Below, in pieces: positions 1-12,003 of a stretch of DNA of 64,000 nucleotides. This DNA is from Lota lota (Eukaryota > Chordata > Actinopteri > Gadiformes > Lotidae), in contig JACYXH010000019.1 of assembly GCA_026745465.1 (NCBI GenBank), positions 116,001-180,000 of the forward strand, written 5' to 3'. Position 1 is the stretch's first letter; the number at the start of each line of letters is the position of its first letter. Made by a program: the position numbers and the translations under genes. The notes under the pieces were generated by a model, which worked only from the letters and a program-made list of their open reading frames with translations, had not been told where the DNA came from and ran no database searches.

Positions 1-1377
1 TTTCCTCCCGTTCTGTGGTGATCAGGTTGTTTCTGTGAAAACACATATTTCCACGTACTCGTGTACATTTAACTGCCAACGAAACTGGAACTTCTTTCAT
101 GTTAAAGGCACTGCACTGCTGAGATCAAGGAAATACCTTTGGTAATGGGTACAGCAAAGGGGTTCAAGCTACTTTTGGCTGTCCGTGTATTGTACATGGA
201 TTAAGTGCACATGGCCTATGGATAATCAGATCTTGATGACCCCTTTAATATAAAAAACTGGCATTCATTCAGGAAATATTACGTATACATATTCAGGATA
301 TTGTCATTGCTGCTGAATCTGATGGATGCAAATGACGAGATAATGAGTCTTTTACTCCTTGAATCTTTGAAACTACTTGTCACTGTGTAGCTCAAGTGCT
401 CAGGACAGTGTTATTGGTCCCGAAGATGTATTAGATGCATATGGTTCATTGACCCCCTGCAAAAACTGACCATTTTTATGTAGACACAAAGAAACTTGAA
501 GCTTACTTAATGGTTATATTAATGTAAAGCTCTTTGTAGATAATCTCCACTTCCAACAGAATGTAGATCATATAGATTGGAAGCAGACATGCAATCATAA
601 ACTGTTTTATAGTTCATCAGATGCCAATTATCCTAATAGTAAGTCAAGAAAACAATGGTATAGAACAGCAAGAAAACCTTTTATTTGTGCATTAAACAAC
701 ATCTGTGTGCAATTTGTTTATAGACTTTGCAAAACATTCCATTCCATCTTACAAACATTTTGCCTATTGTTGGACTACAATAAAGTGCTGTCTAAATTGT
801 GGGCCAGAGTCATACACATCTGCTTACCCACACTAGCATGTTTTTCTTTTATGGGCTGGGGGTGACCCTTTAATTGGCCTGTGGGCATATGTCTCGTTGA
901 TGTAACCCAAGTCTGTTTCCGTTCCATTTGATACAGCACACGAGAATGTATCAAACAAACAGGTGAGCCGTTGCGGTACTTTAGTCATGCTGAAAACACA
1001 TCCATCAAATAACTGAACTCTTCGACCATCTGTTGAGCTCAAACTGTTCTCGTGACATGTTTGAGCTGAATCCATTAATCCATAAATTAATCCATTATTC
1101 ATTTATTAAAAATGGATAATGGACAGTCCTTGACTATCCCAGAGTTAGCAAGATAGCTGAATTTCATCAGCAGTCCCTGGGTATACGAACCCGCAAGATA
1201 ATTATGGCATCAAATGTTTTTTTTTGTACAGCAAATAAATATTGCATCATACAAAACTAACTTAAAACACTTTCCATTTGAAACATTACATCATACTACA
1301 ATTTATGGAAAAATCATTGTGCCCAGCTAACAGTATGAAGTTCTGCAGCAATTATTGATTTAGCATCTCAGTGGTCT
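1..1377. other. intergenic / 3' flank of the NITR-like gene, no gene seen
   Basis: AT-rich DNA with no splice-supported coding segment. An 89-codon open frame on the minus strand around 833-1102 has no recognisable domain and no flanking splice logic, so it is not annotated as a gene. Part of the region next to 1377 is probably 3' untranslated sequence of the NITR-like gene. Confidence 0.6.
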
Positions 1378-2607
1378 TCAGTTGCCCACTGCAACTGCAG
1401 AGTAGACACATTCGATCTCCACATTGTCTCTTCGGCCTCTATGACGGCAGTTCTTCGCACTTACATCAATGTACAGGAGATTGTGCACCTCAGGCCCATG
1501 CTAATCATTCAGCATTGTGGCACATGAGAGAAGAGAATAAGAACACAACATTCTAAAAAACAACTGATGATTCTCATCAGCCAACATTACATGAAGTATG
1601 CTTTTAATGTTTAAGTTACTCACCATTTCCTTGGCACCAGTACAGCATCTGGGTTCCGTAACCTCCCCTGTGAGTGAAAGAAGTGGTAGAACCAGTACGA
1701 CACACAAAGATGTAGACATTTTCGAATTTGCTTTTACATACCTCTGCAGCCACAGGGACAACTGTGTCTCGAGATGTACGTGCATGTCAAAATAAACATC
1801 AGGATGAGGGTAACTGCCAACGCTGACCCCAGTATGTAAATCACGAGAGGGTCGTGGCACACATCTGTTTGAAGATGCAACAGAGGAATCCATGAGAAAA
1901 TTCAATGGTACAAAATCTGTGGTGTTAAACACCGTCTGACCATCTGTGGTTAAATTCCTCGTCAGGACACAACAAAACACAAAACAATGCAAATTAGTTG
2001 CAACTACCTACCAACAATTTCCACTGTTGTTCCGTTTCCGAATAGAATCTCCCCACACATGGAAAGAACACAATAGTAGGTTCCGGCATCCATGGCAAGG
2101 AGGTTGGCGATAGGGAGTTTTACACAGGTCGGCATTGGCATAAATTAGTGCAGGTTGGGATCCGCTGGGCCTGTACCAGTAGACGCTGTGGTCTCCTGAG
2201 CACAGCTCAGCAGCCTGTACTTCACAACTCAAATTCACAGAGGTACTAGGCCACAGCACCTGTGTCTATCCCTGGCGGATGACAGCTTGTTTCCCCGCCT
2301 CTGACCCCTTGATGTGAAGGTAAGAGCCAAATCCATAATCAATGGTTTGGATATTGGATATCCCACAGTAATCATGATTTTCAGATTAGACTACGGTAGA
2401 TACAATTAAGGAAAAAAACATTTGCACATCAACTATTGTTTGTCTCAAATCGTAAAAATAAAATTGGTTAAAAATAAAATTGGTAACATTTTGAAGATGC
2501 TCACTACGACACAAACAATCTATATAAATATATATGTATGTTATGAATATGAAAACATTCATACCTGTTCCACTTAATAGTAAAATGAAGATGCAGTAGA
2601 CGGTCAT
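1378..2607 (-). pseudogene. NITR-like immune-type receptor, V-set Ig + TM + ITIM tail, disrupted
   Basis: Five exons can be joined on the minus strand: leader 2565-2607 (donor GTATGA), V domain 2012-2300, transmembrane 1742-1864, short cytoplasmic exon 1624-1667, and last exon 1378-1488 (or from 1500). All have GT-AG borders and junction phases agree. The V exon has the first Ig cysteine (SCEV), the core Trp (VYWYR), the second cysteine (DAGTYYC) and a J-like FGNGT motif. These, with the tail motifs LLYIDV (ITIM form) and CVYSAV, are typical of teleost novel immune-type receptors, which are cell-surface inhibitory receptors. Two lesions are visible. An in-frame TAG lies at 2266-2268, just upstream of the V core. 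A reading-frame change falls between LIYANAD and PIANLLAMDAG, where about 10-15 residues also appear to be missing. It therefore looks like a pseudogene or null allele; sequence error is possible. Another teleost V-set family is the main alternative. Confidence 0.72.
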
Positions 2608-4315
2608 GTCTAAGGCTGTTCAATCTGTATCTTGAAGAGAGCTTATTAACATACATACAACCCTTGAGAGAAGATGGGCTGTTTGTGATTGGCTAAAAAC
2701 AATTTGTGCTGTGATGCACAAATCACAGAGTTTCTGATGATGGTGAAGGTTAAAATAAGTGTGTGTGTGTGCGTGTGTCTGTTAAGGCGATGGATTGTTT
2801 TTCTTTCGTTACTTTTCATGAACATGTCAACATGTGACTCACAAGTCATTCATATTATTGCTGTTCATTTCGACAAAGGCTAGGGTTAGATACCAACAGC
2901 ATGACCATAGGAAAAGGGACATGACAATATGATGATGAAGTCCACCAGCGTTCCTACAATCATGCTTTAATAAAATAACTACGTATTGCTTGTATGTCTT
3001 AGATTAACAGGAACCTAGTTTAACAAGAGAAAAGCAATTCTGGTTTTCATGTTCATATCACAAAGAAGCAGAGGCACTAGTTTGCCAAAATTGTGTTTCA
3101 TGCTCACATATTGCCATTTTCCTTTTTCAATGTATATATAAATATACTTTAACACATACAATTAATAAAGACAATATATATATTTTTTCTATATAAACCC
3201 CCCATCAACACCTTGTTTTTCTTGATTTTTAGTTTCTTGTCAATTTAAAATTGTTCAATTTAAAATGTTTTTATACTGTAATGTGAATATATGTTTTTAA
3301 TGACATTTATAAATCTAAATATTTTTTAAAAAGGTCAAAAGAAGCAACTTGTTAACCATATTGACATCCTGTCAAACGTTTCAGAGGGATCTTTGCTATG
3401 CATAATCTAAAGAAGGCCTTTACCACAACAACCACATGCTGTTTTGTCTGCACAAACAAACTGCATGACAGATATTTGACAGCGTCTGAGTACAATGTTG
3501 AGAAGGCGCAATAAATGATTTGGGGCAAGCAAAACAGGCTTGCTTGATAAGAAAAGGAGCTAACATTTTATTACATGTATTTTCTTTCATTTAATCAAAT
3601 TTTTCTTTTTTTCTTTTGATACATAGTAATACAGTTTAATTGTATGAAAGTAAATACATTTACTCCGATTGGGTTAAAGACCTGTGTAGGCATATCGATT
3701 TTCCTTGTCAGCCAAATCAAGACCTAAATCATACATATCAATCGAATTGGGTGAACTACGCAATTAGCCTATCTTTATTTCATAGTGGGTCATCATTTTG
3801 AATTGTTGTACAGTTAAATTGTATATCATGATTAGCATTGTTGTGTATGATCCAGATTGTTGAACTATTCCATTAACATTTGATTAATACAAAGATACAC
3901 AATCAAGGCATTAAGAAATCCTTCAACAATTCAAATATTTATATACATTTACTAAAACACATCCCAAACTCACTCTTCCTTCCAGCCTCATCCTTATTTT
4001 AGCCAACTTTAGTGTAAATACACTACTACAGGGGTAATGTTTAACCTTCATTCTACCTAGTACGCAGAATGTAGTTGAATTACACTTGTGATCTAGGCCA
4101 ATTCTCACCACTTGGGGGCACAACAGCATTCTCTTCCATACAACAACATTATCTGTCTGTCCCATGTGAGGGGAAAGCTCCAATTAACAACACACTCAGC
4201 CAGTGTATTTTCCTCACTATGCCTTCCCCCTTCCTTCCTCCATAACATCTTTAACGTCATTATGTTACATGATGATGTCATCCTGCCTGTCCAATCGCCT
4301 CCCCTGGCCTCTGCC
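2608..4315. other. intergenic, AT-rich, no gene seen
   Basis: Contains the upstream flank of the NITR-like leader exon, a short GT run near 2760-2777 and AT-rich stretches. No coding segment or RNA gene could be supported. The part next to 4315 is presumably 3' untranslated sequence of the GPCR. Confidence 0.6.
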
Positions 4316-5707
4316 TCATTCCCACAATGCTTTGGAGGAGGTGCTCTGGGGGGGTTGAGGGCGTTGCTCTATTTGTGGGCAGGGCCGCGGAGCCCGCCGT
4401 GTCTTGACGCAGGGCAGCGACCTGCGTAGTTCCAGCCGGGCGTCGGAGCACAGGAAGATGTAGAAGAGCGGGTCCAGCAGCGTGTTGAGGCTGGTCAGGC
4501 CGTAGCACAGCCGGTACACCAGGAAAATGGAGCGCTCCAGGCGACACGGCTCATCAGTCAGCAGCAGTGATATGAAGCGGTAGCCGCCCACCAGGTGGTA
4601 CGGCCCGAAGACCGCCATGAAGTTGACGGTGATGACAACGAGGATGCCAACGATTTTGTGGCGCTCCTGGTGGGAGACAGAAGGGGACCTCCTTAGGGTC
4701 AGGCCGATGCGGGCTGAGGTGTAGCTGCGGGGGGACAGCAGAGACTTGGTTCGATACAGGAGCACCCATATGTACTGCGTAAGAAATGTGGCCTGTGAAA
4801 TTGATGGGGGCTCTGTGTTGCGTCTTACGGCTCACTTCAAGCTTCAGTTCTCTGTTTAGAATAATGAGGTCGAATCAAAACATAATACAAACATCTTGAT
4901 GTTTGTACGGTGGAAGATCTTCGCCACTTGTGAAACTTAACTAACTTTACTAAATGTTATAATATAGATAGCCATTACAAGATTGACATGTTTTTTCCAT
5001 AATTTTTTTTTTTTAGTTTTGTAAAAAAAGAATAAGCTAATTGTGGCCTTTTCAGCATCAATCACATGTTTTGCACAAAACGAACATCCCAAGGAATAGA
5101 ATAACAAAAGAGTAAGAGGAACTCACCCTAGTATGGAGCACGGCAGCAGAAACCCGAGGGCCACCGTGGCTATCTTGAAATGGGCGTATCCTGGGCTGAC
5201 GGGGTACTGCTCCAAACACAGCAGCCTGTCGGGGTCAAACACCGAGGGCAGCAGCCCGCACAAGCAGAACAAGAAGGTCAGGGTCCAGACGGCCACGCCG
5301 GCTGCTGCCGCGACCCTCACGGTGCGCACGCCACGGCTGCAGAGCGGGTAAACAATGGCCAGGCAGCGGTCCAGCGCTATCAGGCACAGGAACATGACGC
5401 TGGCGTACACGTTGACGTAGAATACGTAACCCACCAGCTCACAGGCGGGCCGGCCGTAGGGCCAACGATGCCCCCCCTGGAGGTAGAGGATCCACAGCGG
5501 TAGAGTGAGCAGCTGGAGAAGGTCCGACAGCAGAAGGTTGAGGATGTAGACCAGCTGGCAGCCACCCCCGCCTGAGCGGCCCAGTTGGTACAGTCCCCAA
5601 AGCGACAGGAGGTTGCTAGGGAGGCCCAATGTGAAAATCACACTGTAGATGTAGGTCAGACCAACGGTGTCTGTATTCAGGGGGAGGTTGCAGCTGTCAT
5701 TTAACAT
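4316..5707 (-). CDS. class A GPCR, GPR132 (G2A)/proton-sensing-like
   Basis: Two coding exons on the minus strand, 5127-5707 and 4316-4724, join in phase 2 to give 329 residues. The donor is TAGG|GTGAGT and the acceptor a strong CCCCCCGCAG. The protein is a seven-helix receptor: TM1 with N32 (SNLL), TM2 with LLSDL (D62), C89 at the top of TM3, a DRC version of the DRY motif at 113-115, C164 in the second extracellular loop, FGPYH in TM6, and LDPLFY in TM7 (the NPxxY variant). Asn3 in NDS is a likely glycosylation site. The DRC/DPxxY forms, the CLEQYP loop and the overall pattern resemble GPR132/GPR4/GPR65, which sense protons or lysolipids and act at the plasma membrane. The subfamily call is by eye, and a P2Y-like relative is the alternative. 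The reading frame looks intact. Confidence 0.75.
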
Positions 5708-7666
5708 AATCGCTGTCAGTACCGGTCACAGAAGTGACAGCTCTCCAACGCCTCACATGGTAAAATCCTTGTTTTCAGTCAACTGTAGAAATCTATATCT
5801 ACCAGATGGCAATCACATTGGGTTCATTTTCTCACAAATAATCCGATAAAATAAGACGTTTGGCTAGGATAAGATTGAATGAAATGCTGCTGGCATTTCT
5901 ACATTTTGATCTTCGTAGTACTGGCATTTTCTTCTTGTGCTTCCAACTCTGTTATGTTCCATCTTGCATCTTGCGTGGTCCCCTCTGCCATCTTCTCTAA
6001 CTCAAGATCACTCAAAAAAAGTTCACAGCTGTCATTGAGTGTCAAAGGAAATTACTTAATTACCCAGATCGCACCTTGTTACAAGTAGAAAGAGAGAAAT
6101 GGGAATTAGACGGTTGAAGATTTAGGCAATCACCAACAATAACAACAAAAGCAAATACAGCCAGTGAATTTTAAAGCATGTCATCTGATGAAAGAGAATG
6201 TACAGTAGTTGTCTTTTTGTTTTTGCAAAGGTGCCGTAATCTTTTTCTTTGGACTTTAATTGTTAGGCTGAGCAACATCACAACTTCAAGCCAATATAAA
6301 TGTACTTGCTTTCATGATCTATGCTCTTGCCATGCTCTTATTAAAGATTATAACTTAAATTCCTATCTTTTGAATCCATCCATTCAAAATCCATGTGCAT
6401 ACTATGCACATACTATGTACTATACTATGCATGGGGATTAACATGAACGGAAAACGAAAAAACAACAACATTTATTTCAACTTCAAATTGATTACCCATG
6501 GTTGACTACATGTCCTATTTAGAACATCATCAAACCTGGGTTACTCACCTTCTAAAGTTCTGAGTGGGATCAAGGAATCAAAGTCTGCCACGGGAGAACA
6601 GTGTGAGCTTCAGCTCTGCTGCTTGCCTGACCTGTGTGTTGCCACAATGAGAACAAAGTGTCTCGGCTGGGCCTCGACTATTCTCTGATCGTTTCCTCCA
6701 CAGGAAAACCACTTCTCCCGTTTTTTAAAAGGCAAGTTCCTGTACTGGGAGAATGCCTCGTCTATCCAGGAACCTCAACGGCCCCTCCACCTCTCGGTCC
6801 CTCTCTCTATCTTCCTGTTTTTCTAGGCTTCTTGCTCTCTTTTTGCTCACTAGATTCTAATCATTTAGTTTTGGGTGATGGAGCACCAATGACTAAGGAG
6901 GACCAGCTGAGATTAGATATGTCTCATGTCGATGTACCTGCAATATATTTAGCATCTAATCTGTTCTTTAATTCAGTGCAGGGGGGTTGGGGGAGGGGGG
7001 TTGTGTGTACCGTAGGAGACTGTTGAGAATATCAATATATGCTCAGAATGATGTTCAAAAACCGAAACTGTGTAAAATTAGGGCTTATTTGATTATATTT
7101 TAAGCATGATCACTACGGCCCTAATCCTCATTTTGGCTATGACATATCAAAGACCAACGTGTTTGTTGGGAATAGGATCCATATGATGACTACTATACAG
7201 TTAACATGAACATTTGAGAGTTTTTTTGAGACAAAAAAGTAAATGATGGATAAACCCCATATTTTATTGATTGAAGTTCACGAACATGGCACCCAAGTAA
7301 GGACATCTCTAATTGATTATTTTTGTCTTCACAATGAAAAAATCCCAGTATTTAAGTAACACAGAGATGAAGTAGACAATATTAGCTATGGAAAAACCAC
7401 TGGAGGGAAAGCCTTGCATAATTCAAATAGTTTAGCCATGAATAGCAATTTGAGACAATGGGTCCTATACAGTACTTTTTACAACATGCTTCAAAACCAT
7501 ACCTTTGCAATATGACATGCAAGATGTCTTGTAAATATTTCAAAGTGAAACCTTCCATATGTGTGAAACAACTTTATACTGTATACAATCAATGGTTGTT
7601 TTCTATTTTTAAATAAATTAGGAAATGGATGTTTTAAATATCAATATGAAATCGAAAGAATAGATG
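5708..7666. other. intergenic between GPCR and UGT gene, no gene seen
   Basis: Holds the GPCR upstream flank and the 3' flank of the first UGT gene. Open frames here (for example 6634-7026 on the plus strand) lack domains and coding character. No RNA gene or mobile element recognised. Confidence 0.55.
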
Positions 7667-9247
7667 TCACTCAACTTTGCTCTTAGTTCTGCATCTCCAG
7701 TGACAGAGCAGCCTACAGACATAGATAGATACCCAGAGGAATGCCACGCCAAGTGTCAAGAGAAAGACCATCACATCTATGCTATGGTAGGAGTACCAAG
7801 GCAGGATGGAACCTGCAGAGCGTAGGTGAGCAGCTCCTTTGTTCCTGATGACATACTCAATCCAAAATATAGCAGTGTCTAAAGAGGAAATAGGCTTGTC
7901 ATGGTGCAGTTGAGAAAGTCTCTGAATGTTGTCTCGATAAGAGGGATTCTCCAGCATGTCCCTTAGGGCCTCCAGGAAGTTTTCTTTATTGAGTGACGAC
8001 GCTTCCACCACCCGTGCTGCTCCACGGCCCTTCAGACGGATTAGGTTATCAAACTGGTCGAATAGGAGGGGCAGGCCGAGAACTGGCACTCCATGGTAGA
8101 TGGCTTCGTACAGGCCGTTGGTGCCTCCATGGGCAACAAAAGCACGAGTCTTAGGGTGTCCTAGGAGGTCGTTTTGAGGCAGCCAGTCCAGCAGCAGGGT
8201 GTTGTTGGCCAGGTTAGATGGTCTCTGGCCCAAATACCGCCACACCACCTTCTGAGGGAGCTTGGAAAAAGCTTCAGCAATGGCCTCTGTCATTTCTTTT
8301 GGGAGAGCAGAAACCAAAGTTCCAAGAGACATCACTACTACCCCATGTTCTCCAGAGCTCTGCATGAAGGCCTGAAGTTCAGCAGGGAGGGGCTTGGCTT
8401 CCCTGCACTGGAAACCACCTATATAGACCATATTGGGCATGGTAGGCCGTGGGAACTCAAACACAAAGTCTACCCTCATCATCCAGATGTCAGCTGAGTG
8501 CTGCATGGAACGCAGGTCAGCTCCAGGAGGAAAGTGCCGCTGCAGCAGTTCTGAGTAAACAGGCATTATAAATACCTCCTCTATCACGATACTTACTACG
8601 TACCGTAATAGGTTGATTGTCCTCTGAAGAAAGTTCATATTGTCACTGAAAAGTGAGTTGTGGATTGGAATATAGGAAGGAGGTGATGGAGCTAGTTCTC
8701 CATGTGCTTCTCCAGCATTGATCCAACGAACGCTATAGACCATTGGCAGTCTGAGATATTGTGCTAGTATTACCCCTGTAGGGAAGGCAGGGTCCGTTAA
8801 CAACAGATTAAAGTGGGTGCTTTTCAACCTGGTTACCAAAATGGAGTCGTCCAATATGGTGGAGATAAAATGGCAAGTTGCTGAGTGAAAAATGTGAAGC
8901 GTATGAGCTCTATCCTTTAGCTGCTCAATGAAATGCCAGAATGGTGTCATCTTGTTTTGTTCAAATGATCTCTGCATGAGAAAAGAGAATAAACTAGGAT
9001 CAAATCCTTCGCCTTGGTCTTCTGGAGATGTGACTGTAATGGTGGTGTAGAAAGAAGAGATCTCGGGAATGTACCAGCTGTTGGGAGATCGCAGCACCGT
9101 GAGTTGGTGGCCTCTGGAGTGCAGTTCTCTGAGGATTACCTCCATGTTGATCCAATGGCTGCCATCCACAGGGACGACTAAAATCCTTCCACCATTGCAC
9201 CCATATACAATGAAGATCACTATGAGAGTGAGGTGGAGACCTAGCAT
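7667..9247 (-). CDS. ugt5: UDP-glucuronosyltransferase, UGT5-type, copy A
   Basis: An intronless 526-residue reading frame. The ATG at 9245-9247 is preceded by ACAGCC and lies 37 bp inside an exon that starts after a TTTTCCAG acceptor (exon start 9284), so an upstream non-coding exon is expected. The protein has an N-terminal signal peptide, then the donor-binding half with the UGT signature (WLPQNDLLGHP then AFVAHGGTNGLYEAIYHG). A single C-terminal membrane helix (roughly the last 35-10 residues) is followed by a basic tail ending KSKVE, a KxKxx-type ER retrieval signal. Family knowledge: these ER-lumen enzymes transfer glucuronic acid from UDP-glucuronate to lipophilic substrates, and intronless coding is typical of fish UGT5. 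It sits in tandem with copy B at 12004-13590 in the same orientation. Confidence 0.9.
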   Translation of the reverse strand: MLGLHLTLIVIFIVYGCNGGRILVVPVDGSHWINMEVILRELHSRGHQLTVLRSPNSWYIPEISSFYTTITVTSPEDQGEGFDPSLFSFLMQRSFEQNKMTPFWHFIEQLKDRAHTLHIFHSATCHFISTILDDSILVTRLKSTHFNLLLTDPAFPTGVILAQYLRLPMVYSVRWINAGEAHGELAPSPPSYIPIHNSLFSDNMNFLQRTINLLRYVVSIVIEEVFIMPVYSELLQRHFPPGADLRSMQHSADIWMMRVDFVFEFPRPTMPNMVYIGGFQCREAKPLPAELQAFMQSSGEHGVVVMSLGTLVSALPKEMTEAIAEAFSKLPQKVVWRYLGQRPSNLANNTLLLDWLPQNDLLGHPKTRAFVAHGGTNGLYEAIYHGVPVLGLPLLFDQFDNLIRLKGRGAARVVEASSLNKENFLEALRDMLENPSYRDNIQRLSQLHHDKPISSLDTAIFWIEYVIRNKGAAHLRSAGSILPWYSYHSIDVMVFLLTLGVAFLWVSIYVCRLLCHWRCRTKSKVE

Positions 9248-10107
9248 GGCTGTTATTCTCCCCACAAAGATATGGTATTCAAAGCTGGAAAATAAAAATA
9301 AAAGGTAACAGCGGTGTTAATGTTTTTTATGAACTTGGTAAAAAAAAATATATTGTGAATGAATAATTATACCTGGACCTTATCTGTGCTGGTTGTCATT
9401 CTTAGTTTTCCTTAACTGGGTAATTCAGGTGTCAAAGTTGCTAATTATGGCAAAAAATGCAGCCACTCCATTGACCTACAGGCTACTATAGTTGATATTG
9501 AGATATAGGCACCAACCTGGCCACCTGCTAAACAGTAGAGCGTCGCCACTTAGTTCCTGACAGGCAGGGGCCAGTATCCTGTCAGGCCCTAATCACAGCA
9601 GAGGCAATCAACTGTGTGTCCAACAAAGACAGGCCCTTATTCTATTATGCTTGAATTACACTCCGTCTTTATTTTGTTTAGCTGACCAGCTCAGGAGGAA
9701 ACCGCAACACAGACCATTGACCCCAGAACTCTTAAGCCTCCAGTGCAAGTACGCCTGCCCCGTCTACTCCAGCCAAGTGGCAAGGGCCCTACTACGTCAT
9801 GGAGACAAAATTCATAATTTACTGGTTGCCAAAATCAGGCCCACATTTTGGGGACAGAGCTTTCAGGGTGGCTGCCCCTACCGCCTGAAACCTCATAGTG
9901 GACCACACAGCCCTAATGCTGGCGCCATTGAGCTCTTTAAAAGGTGGCTGAAGGCACTTCAATTCAGCTCAGACTTTGTCTCTTTCTTTGTTTGTTTTTC
10001 AGAAGGGATAGATTCTACGTCCAAGCTATTATTAATACACAATACTTTTCTATTGAATGATTGAAAGTGGACTTTATCTGTCAGCTGGTCTTTACTACAC
10101 AAACACA

Positions 10108-10141
<34 letters not shown>

Positions 10142-12003
10142 TGCACACAATATATAATATTAAAACAAATGTTCAATGTAGAAATCTGCTACAACACTAA
10201 CACATTGAACATTGCAGACTAACTTATATCAATGTTGGCCAATGTTTTATATTGTAACCCAGATTAAACAAAGAGGCTAGATACTTACATCATGTTTTTT
10301 TTTTACATTCCCAGACAAATGTCTATAATTCTTATTTCACCTTTTGTACAGTTTTGAATTTTGCATGTTCTATTTAGTAATTTGCATGTATTGAATGTTG
10401 GTTGACCTTTCAGGATTACATTCAGAGGGATACAAATACAATAGTTACTTTTAAAAACAACAAAAGTTACAGTGCACCTTGATTTTTATTGACTTATTTT
10501 CACAGGCCTCAAACTGAACAGTGTTCATATAATTGATTATGTAAACTGTAAAAACAAATTGGATGTTGTTGTTGTTGTTGTCTTTTAGCACTGTATCTTC
10601 ACCTCCAAATTGAGTATAAAATCTAAAATAACCAAACATGGTAAGCATATAATCTTTTCATCTTTATATCTAAAATGTTTAGCCAGTTATAGAATATTAC
10701 AGACAACTAACTTTGTTGATGGAAATCTGGGAATTGAGTGTGATGAAACACGGTTGCATTTGTTTAATATGTTAAGGAGATAAATGTTAGTTATTATACT
10801 CACACAAAGTGTTGTAAATATGCGTCCTCACTCAAAAGGTAGAGAAAAACAATAAGAAAAGCAAATCAAAAGCATAAAGCAGCAACAACAACAGGGTATA
10901 CCTTGGTGTTCCAGTTCTTGTGTTTTTCCTGAGCATTTAAAGTCGGTTCCGCTAGACAGTCCAAAATAATGAGCCCCACAGCTGCCTCCACACACAAACT
11001 CTCTGTGGCATTCAGAATCCAGGCTAAAATAGCTGGAAACTCACCCTGACTTCCTAGATAATGATTGCCATGATTTCCATCTTGGTGACTTTGGTGCTCT
11101 GAAATGCACAACCTTTGATACGCTTATGTGTTCGAAGAATATATGGAGAAGAAAAAAACATTACAGATTTTTTTATGTGCCTTGTGGTTTTAACACTAAT
11201 CTTTCTAAACAGCAATGGCTGGATTTTAAAAGCTTTTAAAATTTTAGATGTGGAGCCCCTGCAAATGCAATATCCTCCCATCAAAGTATAACTTCAAACT
11301 TCACCTTTACATAATACATACATTTCATTTTAACATATTTTTGGCACCATCATTCTTCCTTAATTACCAATACTAGTTTCACTTTAGGGGATCTTTCCTT
11401 CTCTTTAAGAATTACATTTTTGAGCTAACAAATCCATTCTGAGGGGTTCATTGTGTAATTATCATAATAAGCGAGGCATGCAAATTGTTTTAACCTCTCA
11501 GTCACAGGAGTTGTTTACATGTTGTTTTTCTGCAATCTTTGAAACCATCAGCTATCATCTGACAGAGATTTACCTCTGGGGACAAATGGCCCTATTTCTG
11601 GGGTTCAGGTGTAGCCGTAATGCTGATAATGGATATCCAGGCCCAGACTTCCTCTTCCATGTGCCAGTCATTGTTTTATATATTTTTTGAAGGGTGTTTC
11701 GGGTCCAGGCGACATTTTGGCTAACCTCTATAAACAGATATCAAAGCTAATAAAAATGCAAAATTGTCGTCAGACGAGAGCCAATGGGCTCCGAGATTGT
11801 TGCCCTCCACACGTACTGTATCTGCATACAACCCAAGACCACACAAATATAATTGGTCAAAAGAACTTAGATTACAAAATGACTACAAATCGAAACCAGA
11901 ACACATCCAATACCAACATCTTCTCCTTTTGACAATAGATTCTGCATTCATATGTAGATATCTGTTCATAGGGATTAGTGATTGGGTAACCCTTTCCAAT
12001 GTA
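9248..12003. other. inter-UGT spacer with possible non-coding 5' exons
   Basis: Between the tandem UGT genes. It contains the 5' untranslated end of copy A (9248-9284), a CA repeat near 10097-10146 and a GTT/CAA run near 10563-10580. A good minus-strand donor (GTGAGTTTC) at about 11036-11045 could belong to a non-coding first exon of copy A. No additional coding region is supported; a 137-codon plus-strand frame at 9651-10064 has no recognisable domain. Confidence 0.5.
10097..10146. repeat. interrupted (CA)n microsatellite
   Basis: Dinucleotide CA tract interrupted by AA steps, ending in a CATGCACACA segment. It is a simple sequence repeat with no coding meaning. Confidence 0.9.

Noticed and set aside
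833-1102. 89-codon minus-strand frame
   Set aside because: No domain, no splice support and AT-rich surroundings; more likely 3' flanking DNA of the NITR-like gene.
4554-4835. Minus-strand frame overlapping the second GPCR exon
   Set aside because: Shadow frame; the true exon starts at 4724 after a strong acceptor and reads in another frame through TM6 and TM7.
8174-8497. 107-codon plus-strand frame, repeated at 12511-12834
   Set aside because: Antisense shadow of the two nearly identical UGT genes.
9651-10064. 137-codon plus-strand frame between the UGT genes
   Set aside because: No recognisable domain, no initiation or splice context, and it ends in low-complexity sequence.
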